The translations under genes were made by a program, and so were the position numbers. A DNA stretch of 14,221 nt from Candidatus Delongbacteria bacterium (GTDB lineage Bacteria; Delongbacteria; UBA4055): the NCBI GenBank assembly GCA_016938535.1, contig JAFGUL010000002.1, positions 1 through 14,221 on the forward strand, read 5' to 3'. Positions 1 through 7,008 of the stretch are shown in pieces (the stretch's first letter is position 1; every line of letters begins with the position of its first letter). A model generated the notes under the pieces. That model saw only the letters and a program-made list of their open reading frames with translations, had not been told where the DNA came from and ran no database searches.

Positions 1-1062
1 CACGCAGTCCGCTCCCATTCCTATAGCCTTGGCTATATCGCCGGAGTACTTGATCCCGCCGTCCGCGATAACGGGTATTCCGTGCTTCCTGCACGCTTTT
101 ACAGCGTTCATGATCGCCGTTATCTGCGGCACGCCTACTCCCGCCACGACCCTGGTCGTGCAGATCGAGCCGGGTCCGATACCTACTTTGACAGCATCCG
201 CTCCCGCCTTTATCAGCGCTTCGGCTCCTTCGGAGGTTGCGATATTGCCTGCAATTATCTCTACGCTGTATTTCTTCTTGATCCTTCTGATCTCCTTTGC
301 AATGTCTTCATGGTGGCCGTGAGCACTGTCTATGACGATCACATCGACCTTGGAGTTCATCAGGAGTTTTATCCTTTTATCGTCACCGTTCGCTGATATA
401 GCTGCAGCTACCCTCAATCTTCCGGCGCTGTCTTTGCATGCGTTCGGAAAACTCTCTTTCTTTTTTATGTCCTTGAAAGTGATCATACCTTTAAGGTTAT
501 ATTCGTCATCAACTATAGGAAGTTTCTCTATCTTATTCTTCTGCAGAATTAATTTAGCTTCTTCCAGAGATGTTCCTTCTTTGCCTGTAACAAGAGGGCA
601 TTTAGTCATGATATCTTTTACTTGTATATCGTCCTTGTATTCGAACCTGATATCCCTGTTGGTTATTATCCCGACCAGCTTTGTACCTTCAACTACGGGA
701 ACACCGGATATGGAGAATTTTTCCATAAGACTGAATACTTCCCTCAGACGGGCATCCGGTCCGATCGTTACAGGATCGGTTATCATTCCGCTTTCTGATC
801 TTTTTACCTTGTCTACTTCGACCGCCTGTTCCTCGGGCGTCATGTTCTTATGGATAACGGCCATTCCTCCCTCTCTCGCCATTGCGATCCCCATGTGGTA
901 CTCTGAAACTGTATCCATTGCCGCGGATATTATAGGTATGTTCAGCTTTATATTCTTAGTCAGAAATGTAGTTGTATCAGCTTCAGACGGTTTAACCGAG
1001 CTTTTCTTCGGCAGCAGAAGAACATCGTCGAAAGTCAGTCCGGTATCAAGTATTTTTTCCAT
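1..1062 (-). CDS. guaB: IMP dehydrogenase, C-terminus cut by window edge
   Basis: Catalyses NAD-dependent oxidation of IMP to XMP, the committed step of GMP synthesis in the cytoplasm. The 354 visible residues begin [18 protein letters not shown], the typical IMPDH start. Two CBS repeats (about residues 92-200; ISGVPVVEG and IEKLPIVDD) are inserted in the barrel and normally bind adenine or guanine nucleotides for allosteric control. The catalytic loop GPGSICTTR places the active Cys at residue 301, and the IMP phosphate-binding DGGIKYSGD follows at about 334. The family is usually about 490 residues, so some 130 C-terminal residues, including the mobile flap, lie beyond base 1. A good Shine-Dalgarno (GAGGTGG, 1067-1073) sits 4 bases before the ATG and fixes the start. 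Upstream lies a hairpin plus T-run, so premature termination may regulate it. Identification is secure. Confidence 0.97.
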   Translation of the reverse strand, partial: MEKILDTGLTFDDVLLLPKKSSVKPSEADTTTFLTKNIKLNIPIISAAMDTVSEYHMGIAMAREGGMAVIHKNMTPEEQAVEVDKVKRSESGMITDPVTIGPDARLREVFSLMEKFSISGVPVVEGTKLVGIITNRDIRFEYKDDIQVKDIMTKCPLVTGKEGTSLEEAKLILQKNKIEKLPIVDDEYNLKGMITFKDIKKKESFPNACKDSAGRLRVAAAISANGDDKRIKLLMNSKVDVIVIDSAHGHHEDIAKEIRRIKKKYSVEIIAGNIATSEGAEALIKAGADAVKVGIGPGSICTTRVVAGVGVPQITAIMNAVKACRKHGIPVIADGGIKYSGDIAKAIGMGADCV

Positions 1063-1080
1063 AAATCCACCTCTTTTTTT

Positions 1081-1120
1081 AAGCAAAAAACCGCCCTTGC
1101 CGGCGGTCGTTTATCTGCTT
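1081..1120 (-). terminator. Intrinsic terminator or attenuator in guaB leader
   Basis: Read on the minus strand, ACCGCC-GGCAAG-GGCGGT forms a 6-bp GC-rich stem (1090-1107) followed at once by a T-run, the form of a Rho-independent terminator. Flanking AAGCA (1116-1120) and TGCTT (1081-1085) can extend the pairing across an internal loop. It lies only about 20 bases before the guaB ATG and downstream of a promoter candidate (1183-1211). It therefore fits an attenuator of guaB at least as well as a terminator for the flavin reductase gene ending at 1244. I recognise no riboswitch consensus in the leader. Confidence 0.75.
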
Positions 1121-1167
1121 GTTTTCCGCATATTTTTTAATAAAGAAACACATACATCCCTGCGCAT
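1111..1167 (-). CDS. Possible 18-residue leader peptide upstream of guaB
   Basis: An ATG-initiated small ORF on the minus strand encodes MRRDVCVSLLKNMRKTSR and stops with TAA inside the base of the guaB leader hairpin. That position is what a ribosome-controlled attenuator would need. However, no Shine-Dalgarno precedes the ATG, an ATG-TAA pair lies just upstream, and there is no obvious run of regulatory codons (four Arg, two Lys, one Cys). It could be a chance ORF. It is listed because of its placement only. Confidence 0.15.
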   Translation of the reverse strand: MRRDVCVSLLKNMRKTSR

Positions 1168-1182
1168 TTACATGAAGTAGCA

Positions 1183-1211
1183 AAAATAATGAAATTACCC
1201 GATATAGTCAA
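1183..1211 (-). promoter_or_regulatory. Candidate sigma-70-type promoter for guaB
   Basis: On the minus strand TTGACT (1206-1211) is followed after exactly 17 bases by TATTTT (1183-1188). This matches the -35 element at five of six positions and the -10 element at four of six. It would start a transcript near 1176 with a leader of about 115 bases containing the hairpin at 1081-1120. The same spacing and the same -10 sequence occur before the cvpA-like gene. AT-rich DNA gives such matches by chance, so support is moderate. Confidence 0.45.
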
Positions 1212-1243
1212 GACTAAATGTTTTTATGTTTTAGTGAAGTTAA

Positions 1244-1774
1244 TCAGTCCCCGGAATATTTATCAGTACCGGATATCTTTAATATTTCGCCATAAAACAC
1301 ATGATGGTAATCTTTTTCAGGGTATTTGCCTTCTATGCCGGGATCGGTAAATTCTGAAGGAGTGAATCTTGAGGAATATATTTTTCTGCATTCAATTATC
1401 AGTTCAGCTTCATCGTAAGCCGGGCATTCGATTTTTTCTGATGGAATTACTTTCAGTCCTGATATTTCAGCTTTATTTTCGTCCTTACCGCTGACTGTTC
1501 CGAAATATTTAAGTTTATCTCTGAATTCTTCTCCGAAAGCACACAAGGTGAAAGTATCATATTTTTCAATGAAATTAATGGTATGTCTTGTCGGCCTGAC
1601 AACTACCTGAACAAAAGGTTTATTCCACATTACCCCGATACTACCCCAGGCAACGGTCATTGAGTTAAACGCTTCATGATCGAGCACTCCGGCCGTAAGT
1701 AGCAGCCACTGCTTATCCCAGAGCTCAAAAATATCCGTTCTGAAATGATCCGGTTTGATTATGTCTCTTTTCAT
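1244..1774 (-). CDS. Flavin reductase-like (FMN-binding split-barrel) protein
   Basis: A 176-residue soluble protein resembling the flavin reductase / flavoredoxin split-barrel family, whose members bind FMN and either reduce free flavin with NAD(P)H or carry electrons. The segment SMTVAWGSIGVMWNKPFVQVVVRPTRHT (about residues 38-65) has the family pattern: a strand with an N/S-M-T-V core, a substrate-facing W-G-S, then P-F-V-Q-V-x-V-R-P-x-R-H-T. There is no signal peptide or membrane segment. The start at 1774 is supported by GGAG eight bases upstream. It diverges from dtd with a 70-base AT-rich gap that includes TATAAT on the minus strand (1802-1807) but no clear -35. The hairpin at 1081-1120 could end its transcript. 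The family call is good; the physiological substrate cannot be told from sequence. Confidence 0.82.
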   Translation of the reverse strand: MKRDIIKPDHFRTDIFELWDKQWLLLTAGVLDHEAFNSMTVAWGSIGVMWNKPFVQVVVRPTRHTINFIEKYDTFTLCAFGEEFRDKLKYFGTVSGKDENKAEISGLKVIPSEKIECPAYDEAELIIECRKIYSSRFTPSEFTDPGIEGKYPEKDYHHVFYGEILKISGTDKYSGD

Positions 1775-1844
1775 GTTTACAACTCCGATTTTTTAATATA
1801 AATTATATATGGGGAAAATAAAAGAACTTTGCAAGGATTAAATA

Positions 1845-2279
1845 ATGAAAATTCTGCTTCAGAGAACCGACAGCGTGAACATAATGGTGGCAGGTTCGCA
1901 GGTTTCATCTTCAGGAAAAGGGCTTCTGCTGCTGATTGGAATAGGCGTCGACGATGATGAAAGTACAATTCCTTATTTTATAGATAAAGTCACCAATTTG
2001 AGAATATTTGAGGATGCAGAAGGCAAGATGAATCTTTCAGTAAAAGATATCGGAGGAGATATCGCGGCTGTTTCTCAATTTACTCTTTATGCGGATACCA
2101 GAAAGGGAAGAAGACCGGGCTTTTCTCTAGCCGCGCCGCCTGAGAAAGCATTAGCTCTATATAATGCATTCATTAAGGAGCTGAAAAAAACGGGTCTGAA
2201 TATCTCCGAAGGAGTATTCGGCGCGCACATGGAGATAAGTTTGGTAAATAACGGTCCTGCGACGTTCATGATAGAATGA
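1845..2279 (+). CDS. dtd: D-aminoacyl-tRNA deacylase
   Basis: Hydrolyses D-aminoacyl-tRNA and mischarged glycyl-tRNA(Ala), recycling tRNA and enforcing homochirality in the cytoplasm. At 144 residues it has the usual family length. The diagnostic SQFTLYADTRKGRRPGF (starting at residue 77) carries the SQFTL motif. The second active-site motif, normally NxGPVT, appears as NNGPAT (135-140), retaining the Gly-Pro that screens chirality but with Ala for Val. FGAHMEI precedes it as expected. An AAGGA Shine-Dalgarno lies eight bases before the ATG. The gene diverges from the flavin reductase-like gene; the cvpA-like gene follows about 100 bases later with its own promoter candidate. No clear terminator follows dtd. 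Identification is secure. Confidence 0.96.
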   Translation: MKILLQRTDSVNIMVAGSQVSSSGKGLLLLIGIGVDDDESTIPYFIDKVTNLRIFEDAEGKMNLSVKDIGGDIAAVSQFTLYADTRKGRRPGFSLAAPPEKALALYNAFIKELKKTGLNISEGVFGAHMEISLVNNGPATFMIE

Positions 2280-2308
2280 ACTCATAGAAAAATAATTTTT
2301 TTATGGTA

Positions 2309-2337
2309 TTGACATGAATGATAAATACTCTTATTTT
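2309..2337 (+). promoter_or_regulatory. Candidate sigma-70-type promoter for the cvpA-like gene
   Basis: A perfect -35 TTGACA (2309-2314) is followed after 17 bases by TATTTT (2332-2337). A Shine-Dalgarno GGGAG (2371-2375) stands seven bases before the ATG at 2383. The predicted leader is about 40 bases. Confidence 0.55.
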
Positions 2338-2382
2338 ACATTTATCTTGATAGTGCCGGAATTTAAAGAAGGGAGTTAAAAC

Positions 2383-3024
2383 ATGATATTCGATATTCTT
2401 CTTATATTAATGCTGATCGTTACTTTGAACAGAGCTGGGAAAAAGGGATGCACAGAAGATATGCATTTTGTGATCGGTTTCTTTTTGATCGTAAGAATGG
2501 CCGGCGCTTTTTATATGCCTGTTTCAAAAATCCTGATAAACTTTATTAAAAATCTCAGTTTCGCCGCATATGCATCCTACATTCTTGTAGCTGTAGTAGT
2601 TTTCTTCATTTTTACTTCGATTGCAGGGCAAAGGATTATCGAGGCCGGTAAAAAGTTACCTAAGACTACCGGTCTTGTTGTCACTTATGTTTTCGCGGTA
2701 ATCAAAACCGTGATTATCTATTCTGTAATATTTTCTTTTATTTATACTTTACCAGTACTTCACAGGCTTCCCGAGAATCTGATCACGCCGAGATCCTACA
2801 AACTTACCTACGGAATACTCGGTGTTGGCACTGAAGACCTGTTCCAGGATATCTCAGACTATCTTACTGAGACTCTCAAGAACCCGATAAAATTTATGGA
2901 ATCTCAAAAAGCTAAACAGGCCGCAAGCTCAAGTAAACAACTTAATGCGGTAAAAGCTCATGAAGGTCTGGAAGATTTTGTTCCTTCGGAGAAACCTGTT
3001 GAGAAAAAAACAGAAGAAGAATAG
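2383..3024 (+). CDS. CvpA-like integral membrane protein
   Basis: A 213-residue protein with about four hydrophobic segments (residues 2-16, 28-46, 63-81 and 97-123) followed by a long charged tail ending PVEKKTEEE. The opening FDILLILMLIVTLNRAGKKG and the four-helix layout with a C-terminal cytoplasmic tail resemble the CvpA family, named for colicin V production in E. coli and linked to envelope homeostasis. No motif of that family is strong enough for certainty, so a generic four-helix inner-membrane protein remains possible. A promoter candidate and a good Shine-Dalgarno precede it. It ends one base before the stop codon of the convergent TPR-histidine kinase, so the two transcripts must overlap or stop within each other's coding sequence. 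Confidence 0.65.
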   Translation: MIFDILLILMLIVTLNRAGKKGCTEDMHFVIGFFLIVRMAGAFYMPVSKILINFIKNLSFAAYASYILVAVVVFFIFTSIAGQRIIEAGKKLPKTTGLVVTYVFAVIKTVIIYSVIFSFIYTLPVLHRLPENLITPRSYKLTYGILGVGTEDLFQDISDYLTETLKNPIKFMESQKAKQAASSSKQLNAVKAHEGLEDFVPSEKPVEKKTEEE

Positions 3025-3025
3025 A

Positions 3026-5281
3026 TCATTTTAACGGCAGCTCAAATCCGAAAGTGCTTCCTTTCCTGAAGATGCTTTCTGCTGTCATTTTACCTTTGTG
3101 TTTATCTATGAATTCTTTGCAAAGTAAAAGTCCGATCCCGGTTCCTTTCTCGTTTGATGTTCCGGTAGTGGAATAGTGCTTATCAATAGCGAATACTTTC
3201 GATATATCTTTCTTTTTGATCCCGACTCCCGTATCGGTCACTTTAAAAATAAGTCTGCGGCCTGAAATATTGTAGTTTATTTCAATACGGCCTTCAGGTT
3301 TAGTGAATTTTACAGCGTTGGTAATCAGATTCCTTATAACCGTTTTAAGCATATTTTTATCGCCTGTAATAAAAACTTTTCCCGGATCGTTCATTTCCAA
3401 AGCAATACTCTTGAATTCGGCATTTGGTCTTAAAAGTTCGTAACTCGATCTGACAATTTCAGAAAAATCGAATTCGACCGGGTTAAAATTCTTTAGTCCG
3501 CTCTGTGTCCTTGACCACTCAAGCAGATTCTCTATGAGTCTCAGAAGGTGAAGGGTCGATGTATTTATCGTCTTTATATATTCCTTCTGTTTAATACGTG
3601 TCAGCTCATCGAAATACGTGATGAGTATCTCCGAGGTTGTATAAAGTATTGAAAAAGGATTCTTGAGATCATGGGCGATTATATTAAAAAATTTATCTTT
3701 GGCAGAGTTAGACTTCATGAGTTCGTTCTTTGATCTCTTCAGCTCCTTGTTGAGCCTCGACAGTTCAGCATTCTTTATCCTGTAGTTCTCATTCTCTTTC
3801 TGTCTTTTATAATTTTCATATTTATGCGAGATCGCGTTCAGTTCGTTCTGCTTCTCTATGCTTAATATTTCTTCGTTAAGCTTTGAATACATCACATAGT
3901 AACCTAAAGCTTTTTTAAAATTATTTTTTCTGCCGTATATCTCTGAAAGAATCTTATTCGCATCCCTGATCTTATCTTTCAAACCCAGTTTTTCAGCTAT
4001 CATTTGTGATCTTTTTATATAAACAAGAGCCTCTTCATACATTCCTTTCAACATATAAAGACTGGCAATGTTTCTGTATATACCTGAAACTGTCTTTTTA
4101 TAATCCATTTTCTCGGCAATATTTTTCGCTTCGAGAAGATAAGTCTCTGCTTTCAGAAGATCGTTCTTTTTTAAATACAGCATTCCGAGATTCTCAAGAG
4201 ATTCTGATAAACCTGAGAGGTAGTTCATTTCCCTTCTCATTTTTACGGATTCTTCAAAAAAAGGAATTGCTTTACCGAACTGGTTCATTTTGTCATAGAT
4301 CCTTCCGAGATCGTTATATGAGTTGGCGATACCCCTTTTATCATCGACCGACTTTCTCATTTCAAGAGCTTTAAGGGAGTAGTCCAGAGCTTTTTCCAGA
4401 TTGTACAGCCTTGAATATATCATACCGATATTAGAGAGAGTATTTGCAATGAAAGGCGGATTGTTCGTTCTCTCTTTCAGCTTCAGAGCTTTGAACTGGC
4501 ATTCCAGAGCTTCTGAGAACAATGATGTCTCAAAATAAATCAGACCGAGATTATTATAACACATCCCCTGTTTTTCGGAATTTCTTGTTCTCTGGTAAAT
4601 ATTGAGCGTTTTCAGACAGAATTCAAGAGCTTTCGGGTAATCCCCTTTATGGTAACAGGCAAGACTTATGTTGTTCAGGCAGGCTGCGACAGCTTCTTCG
4701 TTCTCATGCCTTTTCTCTCTTATCTTAAGTGACTGATTGAAATATTCAAGCGCTTTATTGTAATCACTCTGATAGAAGTAATTCACCCCTATTTTGTTCA
4801 TTACTTCAGAAATACCCATCCAGAATTTAAGCTGTGTCCTGAGCTCGAGCGATTTGAAATAATAATTTAAGCCCTCATCCATTTTTGTCATTTTTGTCAT
4901 TGCGTCGCCTAAACCGCTGTAAATGAATGAAACAGCCCTTTTATTTTTTTCAGGAGTAAGCTCAAGCGCTTTTAAAAAATAGTTTCGGGCATCGGAAAGT
5001 TTGAAAAGTTTCAAACATACTTCACCGAGATTCTTGTACAGAAGCGAGACCGTAGTGCTTTCTGTTCTGTTGTCTGAAATTTTTAAGGCTTCAAGTAAAA
5101 ATTTCTCTGAATCATGGAACTTATTCTCTTCAAGATACATACTTCCAAGATCAAGCAGAGTACGAATCCTGTTATCTCCGCTGCTGTCTTTTAAATCCTC
5201 GTGGAGTTTTCTCTTAACTTCCTCAAAATCAGAAACAGCAACTTTATCTGACCTGTCCGATATTTTACCGTTATTTTTCAT
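3026..5281 (-). CDS. Cytoplasmic TPR-containing sensor histidine kinase
   Basis: A 751-residue protein without signal peptide or membrane segments. About eleven TPR repeats with a 40-residue period (roughly residues 37-471, for example LGLIYFETSLFSEALECQFK) form the sensor. A charged coiled-coil linker (about 475-527) leads to HisKA with H537 in FFNIIAHDLKNPFS, then HATPase_c with an N-box (NLITNAVKF, N651/N655), G1 box DTGVG (683-687) and G2 box GTGIGL (713-718). All catalytic motifs look intact, so autophosphorylation is expected. No receiver or DNA-binding domain is attached and no response regulator is adjacent, so the partner is unknown. The ATG lies nine bases after the stop of the diguanylate cyclase gene with no clear Shine-Dalgarno, suggesting translational coupling. 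The ligand is unknown; TPR arrays usually bind peptides or partner proteins. Confidence 0.93.
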   Translation of the reverse strand: MKNNGKISDRSDKVAVSDFEEVKRKLHEDLKDSSGDNRIRTLLDLGSMYLEENKFHDSEKFLLEALKISDNRTESTTVSLLYKNLGEVCLKLFKLSDARNYFLKALELTPEKNKRAVSFIYSGLGDAMTKMTKMDEGLNYYFKSLELRTQLKFWMGISEVMNKIGVNYFYQSDYNKALEYFNQSLKIREKRHENEEAVAACLNNISLACYHKGDYPKALEFCLKTLNIYQRTRNSEKQGMCYNNLGLIYFETSLFSEALECQFKALKLKERTNNPPFIANTLSNIGMIYSRLYNLEKALDYSLKALEMRKSVDDKRGIANSYNDLGRIYDKMNQFGKAIPFFEESVKMRREMNYLSGLSESLENLGMLYLKKNDLLKAETYLLEAKNIAEKMDYKKTVSGIYRNIASLYMLKGMYEEALVYIKRSQMIAEKLGLKDKIRDANKILSEIYGRKNNFKKALGYYVMYSKLNEEILSIEKQNELNAISHKYENYKRQKENENYRIKNAELSRLNKELKRSKNELMKSNSAKDKFFNIIAHDLKNPFSILYTTSEILITYFDELTRIKQKEYIKTINTSTLHLLRLIENLLEWSRTQSGLKNFNPVEFDFSEIVRSSYELLRPNAEFKSIALEMNDPGKVFITGDKNMLKTVIRNLITNAVKFTKPEGRIEINYNISGRRLIFKVTDTGVGIKKKDISKVFAIDKHYSTTGTSNEKGTGIGLLLCKEFIDKHKGKMTAESIFRKGSTFGFELPLK

Positions 5282-5290
5282 TTTTTGGAT

Positions 5291-6982
5291 CTAATCTATT
5301 TCGTCCGACCTGACTACGCAGTTCTTTCCCTTTGATTTCCCCTGGTACAACGCTTCATCCGCTTTATTAATGCAGTAGTCTATATCCATAATAGCATCAA
5401 AAACATTCACGCCGAAAGTCATTGTGATGTTAAGCTTGATATCGCGATAGTAAAATGTCTCGTTCTCTATCTTTTTTCTTATTTTCTCCGCCACAAGCGA
5501 ACCGCCTTCAAGCTCGGTTTTGGGCATAAGAAAGATGAATTCCTCACCGCCCCATCTTCCGATACAGTCCTGTTTTCTGAGTACCGAACGCATAAGGTTA
5601 GCAAGATTGACCAGGACAAAATCTCCGCAGTCATGTCCGTAACTGTCGTTGAAGGTCTTAAAATTGTCAATATCGGATATAACAAGAACAAATTTCTCCC
5701 CGCTTCTTTCGAATTTCAAAGCCTCGTATTTTATCTTGTCTAAGATATCTCTTCTGTTAGACAGCCTTGTAAGAGGATCTGTACGGGCAAGAAGATCAAG
5801 TTTCATATAAGCCTCGGTCAGCTCCCTGTTCTTCTTCTTGATGATATCGTTGGCCTTCTGAAGGTCTTTTATATATTTCGCCATCTCAACGTTTTTCAGT
5901 CTGTATATCTCGGCTTCTTTTTCTTTCTGTTCTGCAATGTACCGGGACTGTATCTCCGCTATTTTGCCTGACAGTTCGCCGTATATCGAGTCTTTTAGTT
6001 CGCTGAATTTCTTATAATTATCATAAGCAGATCTGAAATCTTTCTGCTCGAAATAAAGTTCGGCGAAAATCTGATAGCTTTCCTGCTCGACATTTCTAGC
6101 GCTTAAAACTTTGGCCTGCGCCAGAGCAGCTTTAAGATGAGTCTCTGCTTCTTTGTATTTCTTCATTTCAAAATACGTCCTTGCCGCCTCGTTCGATGTG
6201 TTGGCAAGATTATACAGAAGGTCCTGCTCTTTAGCTATCTTCAAAGATTTTTTAAAATGTTCTAGCGCCGACTTAAGATCTCCTTTTTCCCTGTAGATGA
6301 TCCCGATATTATTATGAACAGATGAGACCAGCTTTTTTTCGTCATTTTTAATATAAAGATCAAGCGCGTCCTGATAATACTCCAGAGATTTTTTATAATC
6401 TTTCAGTATCGAATACATGTTCCCGATGTTGTTGTAGGATTTTGCGATTGGTATCTCTTCTTTTAACTCCGTTCTTATTTTCAGCGACTGCTGATAGTAA
6501 TCAAGAGCTTTATTATTATTTTTCAGCTGGAAATAAACGTTACCGACAGTGTTAAGCGAATCGGATATCCCTTTTTTATCGTGTATCTCCTCTCTTATCT
6601 TCAGAGCTTTCAGATAGAATTCAAGTGCCTGATCATAATTAGTAAGACGGAAACTGACTTCTCCAACGCTGTTTAAAAACTCTGCTCTTTTTTTATCGTT
6701 CCTTGATGCTTTTGAAAGCTCAAGACCCGTCTGATAATAAGTCAGCGCTTTTTCATATTCATTTACTGTTCTGTAGAGATCACCCAGTTTTATATAAATT
6801 TCCGCTTTTTTTGTATTTCCCTTAATGAGGTGTAATAACTCAAGGGACTCTAGAGCGTAATTGATGCTTTTCTCTACAGATATCTTCTCATAGACCTCAG
6901 AAAGCTGCAATAATATTTTTAATTTTTCTTTACCGTTCGTCTTTTCAAGAACTTTTTCAAGCTCTGTAATCTGTTTTTTCAT
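5291..6982 (-). CDS. TPR-containing diguanylate cyclase (GGDEF)
   Basis: A 563-residue soluble protein predicted to make cyclic di-GMP from two GTP. About eight TPR repeats (roughly residues 22-333, 40-residue period) are followed by a coiled-coil linker (about 335-395) and a GGDEF domain starting at DPLTRLSNRR (402-411). The domain has the metal-binding SDIDNFK (D437), the signature GGEEF (478-482) and, five residues before it, an RxxD inhibitory site RKQD (469-472). An active, product-inhibited enzyme is therefore expected. There is no EAL domain, membrane segment or receiver domain, so control must come through the TPR array. Layout and linker resemble the neighbouring histidine kinase, which suggests duplication with an exchanged output. 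It follows the lipoprotein gene by 26 bases. The start is preceded by a G7 run only two bases from the ATG, an unusual ribosome-binding region. Confidence 0.94.
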   Translation of the reverse strand: MKKQITELEKVLEKTNGKEKLKILLQLSEVYEKISVEKSINYALESLELLHLIKGNTKKAEIYIKLGDLYRTVNEYEKALTYYQTGLELSKASRNDKKRAEFLNSVGEVSFRLTNYDQALEFYLKALKIREEIHDKKGISDSLNTVGNVYFQLKNNNKALDYYQQSLKIRTELKEEIPIAKSYNNIGNMYSILKDYKKSLEYYQDALDLYIKNDEKKLVSSVHNNIGIIYREKGDLKSALEHFKKSLKIAKEQDLLYNLANTSNEAARTYFEMKKYKEAETHLKAALAQAKVLSARNVEQESYQIFAELYFEQKDFRSAYDNYKKFSELKDSIYGELSGKIAEIQSRYIAEQKEKEAEIYRLKNVEMAKYIKDLQKANDIIKKKNRELTEAYMKLDLLARTDPLTRLSNRRDILDKIKYEALKFERSGEKFVLVISDIDNFKTFNDSYGHDCGDFVLVNLANLMRSVLRKQDCIGRWGGEEFIFLMPKTELEGGSLVAEKIRKKIENETFYYRDIKLNITMTFGVNVFDAIMDIDYCINKADEALYQGKSKGKNCVVRSDEID

Positions 6983-6984
6983 TA

Positions 6985-6991
6985 CCCCCCC
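6985..6991 (-). promoter_or_regulatory. G7 run acting as ribosome-binding region of the diguanylate cyclase
   Basis: Seven consecutive G on the minus strand stand two bases before the ATG at 6982. A G-run can pair with the CCUCC anti-Shine-Dalgarno through one G-U wobble, but the spacing is short. No alternative in-frame start lies nearby. Run-length change would alter the translation signal. Confidence 0.4.
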
Positions 6992-7008
6992 TTATTGCCA
7001 AAAAGATA

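Noticed and set aside
332..1180. Long plus-strand open frame of 282 codons
   Set aside because: It lies antisense to guaB, whose protein carries unmistakable IMPDH motifs. The plus-strand protein is a compositional shadow without recognisable features.
1081..1211. Purine (guanine/xanthine) riboswitch upstream of guaB
   Set aside because: The conserved loop and junction sequences of known purine riboswitches are not visible. Only the hairpin plus T-run is supported.
4880..4900. Tandem 9-base repeat (catttttgt twice)
   Set aside because: It encodes a repeated MTK inside a TPR that stays in register with the repeat consensus, so no expansion or insertion is implied.
3300..6950. Regular roughly 120-base periodicity suggesting a DNA repeat or CRISPR-like array
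   Set aside because: The period is the 40-residue TPR repeat in coding frame; the DNA units are diverged and there are no spacers.
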